A DNA stretch of 35,406 nucleotides from JAWUVP01 sp034112285 (GCA_034112285.1 JAWUVP010000006.1:1-35406); one strand, 5' to 3'. Shown: positions 16,355 to 26,194, numbered from the stretch's first letter. Notes: generated by a model from the sequence alone, not told the origin. Translations and numbers: made by a program.

Positions 16355-17878
16355 CTACTCGCCAGAATCAGCCGGCATTTTGCCAACCAACGACAAACGT
16401 ACATCCACGCCCTCAATTTGAAAGTGCGGCTGTATATACATAGACACACGGTAATAGCCAATATTCTCAGGAATCTCTTCCACCTTAACTGCCCCTTCAC
16501 GTAGGGGATGTGTAGCAATCAATTCTGGACCAGGTGAATTCATGGTAGTCACCAAGGTCTGTAACCATTGGTTTAACTCTCGCTCTAAAACACTCTTGTC
16601 TTTTACTGAACCAATATTTTCTCGCTGCAAAACTTTTAAATAATGCCCAATGCGAGACGCCAGGAAAATATACGGCATACGCGCATTAATGCGTGAATTT
16701 GCTGTAGCCTCTTTGGTGTTATAAACTTTTGGCTTTTGCGTTGAATTAGCCGAAAAAAAGCAGGCGTAATCACTGTTTTTATAATAACTTAACGGCATAA
16801 AACCTAAATTAGCTAGCTCCATTTCCCGTGTTTCAGACACAATGGATTCAGAAGGAATTTTAGTTTGCAAACCTCGGCCAGCATCGTATTGATGTAGCGG
16901 TAAATTATCAACTCTACCCCCGGCTTGTGGGCCGCGGATATTAACTAACCAGCCATTTTCTTTAAACGATGCGCACATGTTTGCCGCAAACGCATAAACG
17001 GCACTGCCCCATAAGAAATTTTCATGTTGTGTGGAATTGGCCCTCTCCTCATAACGAAAATTTTTCACGGGGTTATTTGCACCGTACGGCAGGCGCAACA
17101 GAAAACGAGGGAACGTTAAAGATACATAACGCGAGTCTTCTGTTTCGCGAAAGCCATTCCAACGAATGAACTCTGCACGTTCCATATAATTTCCTACGTC
17201 ATCAATCTTCATCACTTCGTCGAGTGATTTTTTGCCAAAAAACTCAGCACCCACGCTGCCCATAAACGGGCAATGTGCTGAAGCAGCAACTTTTGAAAGA
17301 TCACGTAAAAAATTAATATCACTATTACCCTTATCAAACTCAAAGTCCGAAATAATGGCAGAAAAAGGCTTGCCTCCCGGCGTGTCATATTCGTCAACAT
17401 ACACATGCTTATATAAGCCACTGTGTGTTGCATCGGGGGCTTCTTCAAAGTCTTCTTTTAAGGTCTCCTTGTCAACATCAAGCAGGTCAATTTCAATGTT
17501 CGATTTGAAATCTGTCCGTTCAACCAGATGTTTTAAGCCGCGCCATGAAGCTTCTAACTTTTGCACCGGTTCGGCGTGAATGATTTTATCTAACTGCTGG
17601 CCAAGCATTTCATCAATTTGGGCAATATAATTATCGAGCAGCACTTTATCAATACGCGTGACCGCATTATCCTTATTAACAAAACCTAATAAAACTTGCA
17701 GCGAGGCCGAAAGGCGAGCATTGGCGCTCACTTCTGCTAGGTTAGCCACGTCGCTGAATTCAGCAATATTAACATTGCTCATTGCCGGCGTAATATCCGC
17801 GGTGTCACACAAACGCTCATAGACGCTTTGTTCATTAAGCGTTGCTTTACTGTTGCTAGTTTGGGTTACAGTGCTCAT
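16355..17878 (-). CDS. tssC: T6SS sheath large subunit TssC (VipB)
   Basis: The larger subunit of the contractile sheath. At 507 aa it is within the usual 490-500 range. Typical TssC stretches include LEASWRGLKHLVERTDF, PFSAIISDFEF, LPYGANNPVKNFRYEE, ENGWLVNIRGPQAGG and ENIGYYRVSMYIQPHFQIEG at the C-terminus. The N-terminal helix contributes to TssB binding and ClpV recognition. Its ATG follows the tssB stop codon with no gap, and AAGGAG from the end of tssB serves as ribosome site, so the two sheath proteins are coupled. Confidence 0.97.
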   Translation of the reverse strand: MSTVTQTSNSKATLNEQSVYERLCDTADITPAMSNVNIAEFSDVANLAEVSANARLSASLQVLLGFVNKDNAVTRIDKVLLDNYIAQIDEMLGQQLDKIIHAEPVQKLEASWRGLKHLVERTDFKSNIEIDLLDVDKETLKEDFEEAPDATHSGLYKHVYVDEYDTPGGKPFSAIISDFEFDKGNSDINFLRDLSKVAASAHCPFMGSVGAEFFGKKSLDEVMKIDDVGNYMERAEFIRWNGFRETEDSRYVSLTFPRFLLRLPYGANNPVKNFRYEERANSTQHENFLWGSAVYAFAANMCASFKENGWLVNIRGPQAGGRVDNLPLHQYDAGRGLQTKIPSESIVSETREMELANLGFMPLSYYKNSDYACFFSANSTQKPKVYNTKEATANSRINARMPYIFLASRIGHYLKVLQRENIGSVKDKSVLERELNQWLQTLVTTMNSPGPELIATHPLREGAVKVEEIPENIGYYRVSMYIQPHFQIEGVDVRLSLVGKMPADSGE

Positions 17879-18388
17879 TTAATTCTCCTTAGGCTTATCA
17901 TCAGCGGTTAATTCATCTAGCTCTGCACGCAAACCTTCTAATGAAGGATTGTCTTTGAAAATAGATTCCAATTCTTTACGAAATTTCGCGTTATCGAGCA
18001 AATTAGACTTAATGTCTTTGAGTAAATTACGCATGGCTACCAAGCGCTTAAGCTCAGGCACTTGCTTGGCAATATTTCCCGGGTGGAAATCTTGTATTGA
18101 ATTAAACTGCAAGCTCACGCCCAACTCATCTTGGGTTTCATCTAATGTGTTTTCTACACTGAGCTTAACCTCCGGTGCTAAATCTTTCATCACGCTGTCA
18201 AAATTATTTTTATTAATGCTAATGCGCTCTCTGTCTTGCACTTGTTCATTATTTTTTCCCGCGCTGTAATCCCCCACGGCTAACAATTTCAGCGGCAACT
18301 CCTTACGCTCGGTAGCACCATTGGTATCTACATCTAAAGCAATATTAACGCGCGCTTTAGGGATTTCATTTTGGTAACTTTTGCTCAT
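17879..18388 (-). CDS. tssB: T6SS sheath small subunit TssB (VipA)
   Basis: The small sheath subunit, pairing with TssC in the contractile helix. It has 169 aa from the second of two adjacent ATG codons, because AGGAG is only three bases from the first one (18391) but well spaced from the second. Family features: SYQNEIPKARVNI at the N-terminus, LPLKLLAVGDYS, RERISINKNNFDSVMKDL, and FNSIQDFHPGNIAKQVPELKRL in the core. An acidic, Lys-rich C-terminal tail follows. Confidence 0.96.
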   Translation of the reverse strand: MSKSYQNEIPKARVNIALDVDTNGATERKELPLKLLAVGDYSAGKNNEQVQDRERISINKNNFDSVMKDLAPEVKLSVENTLDETQDELGVSLQFNSIQDFHPGNIAKQVPELKRLVAMRNLLKDIKSNLLDNAKFRKELESIFKDNPSLEGLRAELDELTADDKPKEN

Positions 18389-18397
18389 CATCTTCTC

Positions 18398-19888
18398 CTA
18401 AATAGATTTCATCTGTGATGCGCGGCCTAAATCGGTCACACACATTTTTGCAAACAAGTTCTCCAGTTTCTCACGCACTTGTTTTTGCATGTCTGAATTC
18501 AGTTTAGGCAAGCTTAATTTCCATGCCGTGCGTAACTCAGACCAAACATACATTGCAAATTCAGGCTCCCACACATCAAGTTGGTGTGTGTTAATCAATT
18601 GTGCCAGCTGCTCTAACATTGGCACGGCCAAATCAACGCGCTTATCTTCCAAGCAAAACCGTGCCAGGGCTAATTGTTGTTGGTAGTAGCCACGCATATC
18701 ACTGGCTTGCGACTTGCGCAACAGTGTGATTTTTTCAGATAAGCTTTTGCCCGCCACTTCTGCGCGGTAACGGTTAACAATATCATTTAAGCTCAACGTT
18801 TTTTCGACGCCAGCCACTTCGCTGGCAAGAGTAGCGCTGGGCCTTAATAAACTTTCTAGCCAAAGTCTATTTTCCACACTAACAAAAGGCTGGTTGTTGC
18901 TATAGCTGTAATTAATCCATTTTGGAAAACGCAGCAACAATTGCTTCAGCTCATCTTCTATATAAGCCGCCACATCCGTTAAGCCCATTTCTTTAGCGGC
19001 GATAGATTGGTAATAATGTAAATCAAAATAATACAAGCCGCCTTTCATCATCAGAAGATCTTCAGCGGCGATAAGCACTTCGCCAGGCGCCCCATTTTCA
19101 ACAATGCGTTGTAAATTTTGCACCGCTTGTTCATCGGGCGCCGGAACGCTGGTAATGTTGTTGTCAGCCCGCAAAGCTTTCAAACCACCCCAGCGGTAAG
19201 CACGTGAATATCCCACTGCACGCAACCACTGCTGTTGCTGGCGCAGATAATTTAATTGCAATCGAGTGGTCTCACGCAACTCATCTTCACATAACACTTG
19301 CCCAGGCAGTTGATTGCCCCTATCATTGGCGGCAGCATTCATTTGCACCGGCCTCACTTCCGCTGCCGGCAGAGCTTGTGTTTGTGCTGCACGTAAGCTA
19401 GAAGTAATGCTGGTAAAAATTTTAGTGTCTAACTTGATATATTCTTGCAAATGCGTATTAATGGTCTCAATACGTTTTAAAAGTTTTTTAGTCTGCCTTG
19501 CATCCTTCAAATCTAATTTGCTTTTTAGCAGGTGCTTAATCCGCGGTTCGTTTAGCCACTGCACGCTCGCTATTTTACTTTGAGATTTTTGTGGATAGAG
19601 TTGCTCACCATAATTGCTAAGCAATTCATCATATAGCGCGAGCGCTTCTTGAAAACCTTGATAACCCTCAAGGTTTAAACGCGCTAAAATCAAATAACTG
19701 GCCACGCGCAAATCTTTACCTTGCTGGCTTAAAATAATTTCAGATTTACTCTTTATCAAATTGTAATCAATACCGCTAAGTTTAGTGACCTCTTGTTTCA
19801 GGTCATAAAACTCATCGCTATTACGCGGGTCAATCCCAACTGCATTGTCAGCTAAAGGCTTAACCAGTTGCTCAACCCAAGTGCTCAT
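18398..19888 (-). CDS. tssA: T6SS cap/assembly protein TssA
   Basis: An ImpA-type protein that coordinates baseplate and tail growth or caps the distal sheath. It has 496 aa, a long-type TssA. The N-terminal ImpA_N-like region carries GIDPRNSDEFYDLKQEVTKL and DLRVASYLILARLNLEGYQG. The middle is mostly helical, and the C-terminal part (about 350-495) resembles the long TssA C-terminal domain (LARFCLEDKRVDLAVPMLEQL). Its ATG overlaps the tssM stop by four bases. Which TssA subclass it belongs to cannot be settled by eye. Confidence 0.92.
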   Translation of the reverse strand: MSTWVEQLVKPLADNAVGIDPRNSDEFYDLKQEVTKLSGIDYNLIKSKSEIILSQQGKDLRVASYLILARLNLEGYQGFQEALALYDELLSNYGEQLYPQKSQSKIASVQWLNEPRIKHLLKSKLDLKDARQTKKLLKRIETINTHLQEYIKLDTKIFTSITSSLRAAQTQALPAAEVRPVQMNAAANDRGNQLPGQVLCEDELRETTRLQLNYLRQQQQWLRAVGYSRAYRWGGLKALRADNNITSVPAPDEQAVQNLQRIVENGAPGEVLIAAEDLLMMKGGLYYFDLHYYQSIAAKEMGLTDVAAYIEDELKQLLLRFPKWINYSYSNNQPFVSVENRLWLESLLRPSATLASEVAGVEKTLSLNDIVNRYRAEVAGKSLSEKITLLRKSQASDMRGYYQQQLALARFCLEDKRVDLAVPMLEQLAQLINTHQLDVWEPEFAMYVWSELRTAWKLSLPKLNSDMQKQVREKLENLFAKMCVTDLGRASQMKSI

Positions 19889-22800
19889 AAATTTTGCTCC
19901 TGCTTGGCGGCCAACATATAAGGCGGCTTAAAGTCATGGGTCACAAAAGCAGCAATCGCATCGGCAGGGCCATCTGTGCGAAAATGCAATACATTGTGCA
20001 GCGTGTTGCCCGTGCTAGATTGTAAACTCCATTTGGCAATATAATAATTACCGTGACGCTGCAAGCTATCAGCTTTGCGCAATAATTTAAAGAGTGCCCA
20101 CGGCCCACCTTCATACATCCGCGCCCTAGCTTCGCCATCATTTTCCACCACGGTCAGCACCGCTTGCTGAGGGTTTTGGCTAGCTGCCCAGTGATAATAA
20201 TGCCATTGCTGCGGGCCATTAACATATGAAAATTGCTGATTGTTTACCGTAAAGTCCAGCTCACTAATGCGCGGCTCAGGAATGGGATACAGCGAATAAA
20301 AGAACTTCTGTGTACTGGTGCCATTGCTAAATAGCACGCTGCTAATTTGCTGGGCCTGTTGCAAATTCGCCATAAAATCAGCTGACAGCGGCATGCCAAT
20401 ACCCAGCCAAGTGTTCAACTGCCAAGACAAGCCTTCTTGCTGCACGTAAGGTACCAACTGTTTATTAACAAATTGCCAGTAGCTGCCAGACTTGGGTGCA
20501 AAAAACGACTGCACTGGCGCCATATCAATATCGGGGCCTGACGCAGCAAACGGCACCTTGCCCGCAATTTCATTTTCAAAGCTAGGAATAATTTGTGCCT
20601 GCCAATTACGCTGAATATTTTTTTGTGCGCTCATCAGCAAGGCTTGCCAACTAGCGCGTAGTGGTGCCAACAGCACATTGCTTAAGGCACCTTGCGCCAC
20701 TTTGTTATTCGCATTTTCTAATAGCTGGCTAATTTTCAAGCGCGCCTGAAATAAATTATTAGCATTGGTGCTACCGGATAAAATAGCGCGGCTATATTTA
20801 TCAGCCCCCTGCTCTTGATCCGAGCTAACGGCAATATTTTCCACATCAGCCTGCACACTTTGTATCGCTTGTAGATACTGTTTCATGGCATCAGTCAATT
20901 TAACGCTCAAATCACTGCTGATAAAATTATCCGTGCCGGTTAGCGATTTATAGATCACCGGGGCTTCATTGTTTTTGGAAAACAAGCGCCAGTGTGAATC
21001 AGGATCTTTAATTTGTAAATTATTGGCAATGGTTTGCAGCACTTTCACCATGGGACCATCATCTTTACTCAGTTGAATCAACGCATCACTGGCATCAGAT
21101 AGCGAAGAAAATTTCTTCAAGCGCAAGTTAGTCATCCATTGGTACCATGCTTGCAAATAGGCTTGGAAATAACCTTGCAACATTTGCGCCTGTAGCTTGG
21201 CTGCGACCTGCAAATCTGGTTTGGTGTTATCAATCGCTGGCTTCAAGGCGCCGTCTTGATTAATGCTGATCGGCTGATTAATCACCCAATCACCAGCGCT
21301 GGCTTGGTTAGCAATGCTGGTGATTTGTGGCGCTACTATTTTTAACCACGCAAGTTTTGTATACATACCCGGCAAAGCCACCGTATCGGCAAACAAATTG
21401 GCAGTACTGCCTGGCAATAAGCTATCAATGCTAATGGCGGGTAGCTTAGTTTGCAAAATTTGCTGCAATTTAGTATTTAATAAGCTGACATCCACGGGCC
21501 GACGCAACTGCTCTCTGGCAGTGGAAATTAAATTGCGTTTTGGTAGCCACTCTACTGCCAGTGAATCGGGGCTAATGCCACTATTAGGGTTGTTTAAAAA
21601 GAATGTCACCAAGTGTGCTAATTGTGCGGTGTTAAGCATACTGTCATCAATATTATTTTTTTGCTTGGCTAATAAATTCACCCATGTATTAGTAATGTCT
21701 TCAATATCACTTGGGGTATTATTGGCGTCATATATACCCAGCTGCAAATAATTGCGCAGCGTTTGGTAGTAATAAAAATACATTTTTTGCTGCTGCGCGC
21801 CACTTAATTTAGGCCATAGCGCAGCATAGTGATGTAACTTTGCTTCGTAAACTTTTGCCACTGGAAACAAAAAGTTGTTCTGCAAGCTGTCGGCCAAAAC
21901 ACTTTGCAAACTGAACTGTTGATCATTACCGCGATACAAACCAAAACGTTTGTGCGCCGCAATCAATTGATTGTGTTGCGAAAATTCATTGAATTGTTGC
22001 AATACCGTTAACTGCGCCGAGAGTAAATCCCACTGATCGGCTTGTGAATCTTGCACCACGCTGCTCAAGTGCGCAACCTTCTCTACACTTTGGTTTAACA
22101 CATCATGATTAAATGCATACGCCACGCCCCAAAAAATCACCATGCTCAACAAAGCAGCCCCCACAAGGCCAGAGACACCATATTTCACACCATTAACCAA
22201 CGCCCGAGTACGTTGATTCATTACCGCGCTGTTCTTATCGGTAAATACACTGTTTTTCAATAATGCGGTAATAAAGAAACCCTGGCCACAATTGTGCGCC
22301 TGCTTTTTGGGTATCGCCCCGGCAGATTGCACAAATTGTGTTTTACCTTCACGCACTAAACTTGTGAGCGATAACCCTTGTTGATTAGCACTGGTAAAAT
22401 AAACCCCGCGCAAATTAAATTTAGCTTGATAAGGATTATCATGCGTCATCATAAACACAAAATCCTCAACACGGCTTAACACCCGTTGAAAATGCGTAGC
22501 AAAATTAAAGGCCTTGGCCTTTGCGCCGTTATTACCTTGGTAATCTAAATGTTGCACCGCATAATTCACCAGCCGCTGTTGTAAGCAGGCTAATTGTTGC
22601 TTTAGAGATTCATTAATGTTTTCATCTCGCGCCAAAGCATGTAGTGACACGCCCCACTCTTGCTGCTGATCAGCTTTACAGCCCGCAAACAATTGTGAAA
22701 AACCACTAATCAAATCGGCCTTATTAAAAATTAAGGTTATCGGCAACACATAACCTAACTGCGTGTTTAAATCTGCAATGCGATCGCGCAACACGCCCGC

Positions 22801-23493
22801 CTGTTGTTCCAGCGCACGCGTATCGGCCAATAAAATATCATGCAAGCTCAAGGTTAACAGCACCCCGTTAAGAGGCATGCGCCAGCGGTTGCGTCGAATA
22901 ATATTAAGTAAACCCAACCATTCGTCATGCGCATCTGTGTTTGTGGTGTAACGCCCGGCAGTGTCTAAAATCACGGCATCATCGGCAAACCACCAATCAA
23001 GATTTTTGGTCCCGCCAAAACCTTTTAATTCAATTTCTTCATCACTGTTTAAAGGAAACTGCAAGCCCGCGTTGCGCAGCAAGGTTGATTTTCCGGCACC
23101 ACTGGCGCCTAGCATAATAAACCAAGGCAAGGCATACAAAGCACCGTGCCCATGATAATTTTGACCCAGCTCTGAAGTGCATAAAGTGTTAATGGCGGCA
23201 GCCACATTTTTGCGCAAGGGCAATAAATCTACCCCACCATCTTGTTCTTTAGCTACACTGCTTTTATTAATATTGTTATTTTGGTGCTGGCCATGCCAAA
23301 ACTGTCCAGCTTTCACGGCGGCATAGCCCACAAAAATCACTAAACTAATGATTAATTGCACATTAAAAGACAAACCAAAAACACCACCCACTGTCCACAC
23401 CAATAATAGCACCACTACGAGCGCGGCAATGATCTTGAAGCGGTTCAAAAAACTCATGATAGGCAGCTTACTAAACAGTTGTAACAAATTCAT
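19885..23493 (-). CDS. tssM: T6SS membrane complex protein TssM (IcmF)
   Basis: The large inner-membrane protein that spans the periplasm and joins TssL to the TssJ lipoprotein. At 1202 aa it is a full-length IcmF. Two N-terminal helices (about 18-38 and 45-62) precede a cytoplasmic GTPase-like domain with Walker A GASGAGKST (129-137) and DTAGR (177-181), both intact. A third helix follows at about 438-465, then a long periplasmic part. The ATP/GTP site is not preserved in every TssM, so its presence is noteworthy. It overlaps tssL and tssA by four bases each. Confidence 0.97.
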   Translation of the reverse strand: MNLLQLFSKLPIMSFLNRFKIIAALVVVLLLVWTVGGVFGLSFNVQLIISLVIFVGYAAVKAGQFWHGQHQNNNINKSSVAKEQDGGVDLLPLRKNVAAAINTLCTSELGQNYHGHGALYALPWFIMLGASGAGKSTLLRNAGLQFPLNSDEEIELKGFGGTKNLDWWFADDAVILDTAGRYTTNTDAHDEWLGLLNIIRRNRWRMPLNGVLLTLSLHDILLADTRALEQQAGVLRDRIADLNTQLGYVLPITLIFNKADLISGFSQLFAGCKADQQQEWGVSLHALARDENINESLKQQLACLQQRLVNYAVQHLDYQGNNGAKAKAFNFATHFQRVLSRVEDFVFMMTHDNPYQAKFNLRGVYFTSANQQGLSLTSLVREGKTQFVQSAGAIPKKQAHNCGQGFFITALLKNSVFTDKNSAVMNQRTRALVNGVKYGVSGLVGAALLSMVIFWGVAYAFNHDVLNQSVEKVAHLSSVVQDSQADQWDLLSAQLTVLQQFNEFSQHNQLIAAHKRFGLYRGNDQQFSLQSVLADSLQNNFLFPVAKVYEAKLHHYAALWPKLSGAQQQKMYFYYYQTLRNYLQLGIYDANNTPSDIEDITNTWVNLLAKQKNNIDDSMLNTAQLAHLVTFFLNNPNSGISPDSLAVEWLPKRNLISTAREQLRRPVDVSLLNTKLQQILQTKLPAISIDSLLPGSTANLFADTVALPGMYTKLAWLKIVAPQITSIANQASAGDWVINQPISINQDGALKPAIDNTKPDLQVAAKLQAQMLQGYFQAYLQAWYQWMTNLRLKKFSSLSDASDALIQLSKDDGPMVKVLQTIANNLQIKDPDSHWRLFSKNNEAPVIYKSLTGTDNFISSDLSVKLTDAMKQYLQAIQSVQADVENIAVSSDQEQGADKYSRAILSGSTNANNLFQARLKISQLLENANNKVAQGALSNVLLAPLRASWQALLMSAQKNIQRNWQAQIIPSFENEIAGKVPFAASGPDIDMAPVQSFFAPKSGSYWQFVNKQLVPYVQQEGLSWQLNTWLGIGMPLSADFMANLQQAQQISSVLFSNGTSTQKFFYSLYPIPEPRISELDFTVNNQQFSYVNGPQQWHYYHWAASQNPQQAVLTVVENDGEARARMYEGGPWALFKLLRKADSLQRHGNYYIAKWSLQSSTGNTLHNVLHFRTDGPADAIAAFVTHDFKPPYMLAAKQEQNL

Positions 23494-24221
23494 GAGGCGT
23501 CCCCATTATAATGCTGCTCTTGCGCCAGGGTTTTCATGTTACCCGCATAGTGTGATAACTGCATCTCGGTGGTATTTGCAGTGTGATTAATGGCGAGCAT
23601 AAAGCCAATATAGATAACCAGTAACACACCAGCCAACGCTGCGCCAAAATAAGCATAAGGAAATTTTGTTTTCGCATTAGTTGAAATTTCTAACTGCCCA
23701 GAAGCAGCACTTAACTGTAAATTAGGGTAATTGCGATAACGCTCAACCAGCCTTTTTAATTCTTGCTTCAAACTCACTAATTTATCTTGATCAAACACAC
23801 GATACATTCCTTGAAAACCTAACTCTAAACAAACATAATAAAACTCAAGCAAATTAATTTGATCTACACCTTGTTGGCGCAGCTCGGCTAGACGATTATA
23901 AAAACCTTCGCCACCGCGGTGCTCACCAAAATAATGCCACTGCAATGTTTGCGCCATCCAAGCTAGCTTGCCTTCCCAATTAGATGACATAACAACCTCG
24001 TCAATAAACGTCGTGACAGCATACCGTCCTAATTCAATATTTTCCTTGGAGATATTTTGCAAACGCAATCGCTCACCAAAATCGGCTAAAGCTTGCTCAA
24101 CATTATCCCGAAAATTTTCATATTTAGTTTCTTGTTCGGCTTTGAAACGAAAATCGGCGATCATGGCCAACAATTCGCTACTAGCTTCAAGAATGGGATT
24201 GTGAGTTCCTGCAATACTCAT
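23490..24221 (-). CDS. tssL: T6SS membrane complex protein TssL (DotU)
   Basis: An inner-membrane partner of TssM with a cytoplasmic hook-shaped DotU domain. At 243 aa it holds only the DotU domain (FIDEVVMSSNWEGKLAW, GGEGFYNRL, LLEFYYVCLELGFQGMYR), one C-terminal membrane helix (about 188-211) and a short tail of about 30 residues. There is no OmpA-like peptidoglycan-binding extension. Its stop codon overlaps the tssM start. Confidence 0.95.
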   Translation of the reverse strand: MSIAGTHNPILEASSELLAMIADFRFKAEQETKYENFRDNVEQALADFGERLRLQNISKENIELGRYAVTTFIDEVVMSSNWEGKLAWMAQTLQWHYFGEHRGGEGFYNRLAELRQQGVDQINLLEFYYVCLELGFQGMYRVFDQDKLVSLKQELKRLVERYRNYPNLQLSAASGQLEISTNAKTKFPYAYFGAALAGVLLVIYIGFMLAINHTANTTEMQLSHYAGNMKTLAQEQHYNGDAS

Positions 24222-24231
24222 CCTATTTTCC

Positions 24232-25566
24232 TTATTCTTTAACGGTGATTAAATCAATGTTAGCCTGCTCAAATTCTTGGGAAACAAACATAGCCAAGGT
24301 GCGATCGGTTTTAATGCGGTCCCAATATTGCCCGTAAGGGTCTAAGCGGAAATATTCGTAACCACTTTTAATTGGTAACTTACTGGGTGGGCGCTGCATA
24401 TGCGTAACTTGCACGCCCGGTAAGGCCGATGCCACAATAGCCTCAAGCTGTTCGCGCGAGCCCACTTTGATGTGCTCGGCGAAACGGTCAATCCAGCTCG
24501 CATCGTGCGCGGATAAGTAAACACCAATAAAGAAGGTTTGCTCGGTGAGGAATACGCTATCAATATGGTCAACTGAATATAACGTGCTGCTTTCGCGTTG
24601 CAAGTTTAAATTCACCACCCGCGTGGGTAAAACAATATCCATTAACTTGGCTAAGCGATTTTCTAAATCAGAAAACGTACGTGTCAAATCATGATGTTGG
24701 TATGCAATAATTTCAACCTCACTGGCATCTTCAAATGCTTGTAAGCGGCCAATAATGCGCGCCAATGTTAAATATAAAGCCTCGGGATGTACGCTGTTTT
24801 CTTGTTGATAATGCTTTAACACCGGCAAATCGGTTTGCAGGGCTTCTAATAATAAGAAATGCGCCAAATCACTTTGGCCAAATTCGGTCACGTCACCACT
24901 AAAAGAACGACGGCGCTCATTGAGCACTTTAATTTTAGATTCCGTTAATTCAATTAAACGACGCACACAATGTTGCAACACATCACTGGCCGACAAATGA
25001 ATAACACTGGGTACGAATTTATCGTCCAACACATATTCATGCTCACCCGTTTGCATTAGGCGGGCTATTTTAATTGAATAATATTGTTCGCGCGCATCGT
25101 TATTGCTCAATAAATATAAATTATGTTTTGCCACCATCACTTCGCGCTGCCGATCTTTATCAAACAAATCAGGTACATTCACAAAGTCGGCGCGCCAATG
25201 GCTCAACTCATTACTACTCAAGTAGCCGGTAATGCCCGCGACGTTTTCATTGGCCGGAATAGATAAATAAATTTCACAAGCCGCACCGTGATGATTGCTC
25301 AAATCATAGGTTAAGGGCATATCAACTGTGGCATCGTAATGAATTAACTGGCTATCTGGCAAAAACATTTGGCAGTTTTGTACCCGAAACAAACCGTTAG
25401 CCAAAGCGTCGGTGTCGATATTTAATTGTGCAATACCCCAGCCCAGCGGCGCGTAATGTTGCGTGCGCATACGCTGCTCCACGGCGTGGTGTTGGTCCCA
25501 CTGCTGCATGTGCTGCTGGCCTAAAAAAACCCCTTCAGCCCAAACGATTTTATTTGTCTTTGCCAT
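24232..25566 (-). CDS. tssK: T6SS baseplate-membrane connector TssK
   Basis: A trimeric protein that links the baseplate wedges to the TssJLM membrane complex, related to phage receptor-binding proteins. At 444 aa it is the usual length. The N-terminus KIVWAEGVFLGQQHMQQWDQ is the classic TssK start, followed by GWGIAQLNID. The C-terminal PSKLPIKSGYEYFRLDPYG and WDRIKTDRTLAMFVSQEF are also diagnostic. It lies about 10 bases upstream of tssL. Confidence 0.97.
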   Translation of the reverse strand: MAKTNKIVWAEGVFLGQQHMQQWDQHHAVEQRMRTQHYAPLGWGIAQLNIDTDALANGLFRVQNCQMFLPDSQLIHYDATVDMPLTYDLSNHHGAACEIYLSIPANENVAGITGYLSSNELSHWRADFVNVPDLFDKDRQREVMVAKHNLYLLSNNDAREQYYSIKIARLMQTGEHEYVLDDKFVPSVIHLSASDVLQHCVRRLIELTESKIKVLNERRRSFSGDVTEFGQSDLAHFLLLEALQTDLPVLKHYQQENSVHPEALYLTLARIIGRLQAFEDASEVEIIAYQHHDLTRTFSDLENRLAKLMDIVLPTRVVNLNLQRESSTLYSVDHIDSVFLTEQTFFIGVYLSAHDASWIDRFAEHIKVGSREQLEAIVASALPGVQVTHMQRPPSKLPIKSGYEYFRLDPYGQYWDRIKTDRTLAMFVSQEFEQANIDLITVKE

Positions 25567-25578
25567 TACTTAACCCTC

Positions 25579-26061
25579 TCAAAAAACAGCTTGTTCAACA
25601 TGAATGGTGTGCCCTTGCAGGCTCACTTTAAATTTTGGATAAATCACATAAGCATGCGGCACACTTTCAATTGCCCGCCAGACATAGCCACTATGAGTGC
25701 GGAACACGGCAACAAAGCCAATATATTTCGCTTGCTTGCTCATATCCACCGTCACCGTTTTTGAGCTGCCCGGTAAAACCATAAAACTCTTCGCCGAAAT
25801 ATAACTACCACCCAAAGCTTGTTCAGCTTGTTGCCATAAATCATCGAAAGCCGCATTGCGAAAGGCGAGTGGGTCGCTTAATTGAATAACTTTCACCTGC
25901 ACCGGCAAGGCTTGCAAGTTGGCATCGGGGTTTAAATGTGCCCCGGCGTCAAAACGCAGCGTGAAAGAGCGGCTAACACAACTGGATAGCCCCACTACGC
26001 ACAAAACGAGAAGAAAAATAAAGCGCCACGACCCGAATAGCTTATTAAACAAATGAATCAT
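25579..26061 (-). CDS. tssJ: T6SS outer-membrane lipoprotein TssJ
   Basis: A lipoprotein that anchors TssM to the outer membrane. The frame opens at ATG 26076, but CAGGG is better placed for the ATG at 26061, giving 160 aa. The signal peptide ends in a lipobox (GLSSC, lipidated Cys28), and the residue after Cys is Val, not Asp, which fits outer-membrane sorting. Mature features match TssJ: LPVQVKVIQLSDPLAFRNA, then FDDLWQQAEQALG and VLPGSSKTVTV. It is the first gene of the operon, about 30 bases downstream of the predicted transcription start. Confidence 0.94.
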   Translation of the reverse strand: MIHLFNKLFGSWRFIFLLVLCVVGLSSCVSRSFTLRFDAGAHLNPDANLQALPVQVKVIQLSDPLAFRNAAFDDLWQQAEQALGGSYISAKSFMVLPGSSKTVTVDMSKQAKYIGFVAVFRTHSGYVWRAIESVPHAYVIYPKFKVSLQGHTIHVEQAVF

Positions 26062-26100
26062 TATTAAACCCTGCATGTAAATGATTGCTTACTGAATGCA

Positions 26101-26129
26101 AGTATCGATGCTTTATGCAAAATAGTCAA
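26101..26129 (-). promoter_or_regulatory. sigma70-like promoter of the T6SS operon
   Basis: On the minus strand TTGACT (26124-26129), 17 bases, then GATACT (26101-26106). The -35 is one base from consensus. This predicts a start near 26094 and a leader of about 33 bases. The engB terminator lies just upstream, so the operon appears insulated. No sigma54 (GG-N10-GC) site was noticed. Confidence 0.65.
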
Positions 26130-26160
26130 GTGAAAATTTAAATTATCTTTTAATTTGCAT

Positions 26161-26194
26161 TAAAAAAAATAAGCTGTTCAAATTCAACAGCTTA
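26161..26194 (-). terminator. Intrinsic terminator of engB
   Basis: On the minus strand a 9-bp perfect stem (TAAGCTGTT / AACAGCTTA) with a 7-base loop is followed by eight T residues. It lies about 165 bases past the engB stop codon and directly upstream of the T6SS promoter. Confidence 0.88.

Noticed and set aside
16240..16518. 92-codon minus-strand frame overlapping the end of tssC
   Set aside because: It overlaps the conserved C-terminus of tssC in another frame and has no family resemblance; the gap to hcp looks like untranslated spacer with a hairpin.
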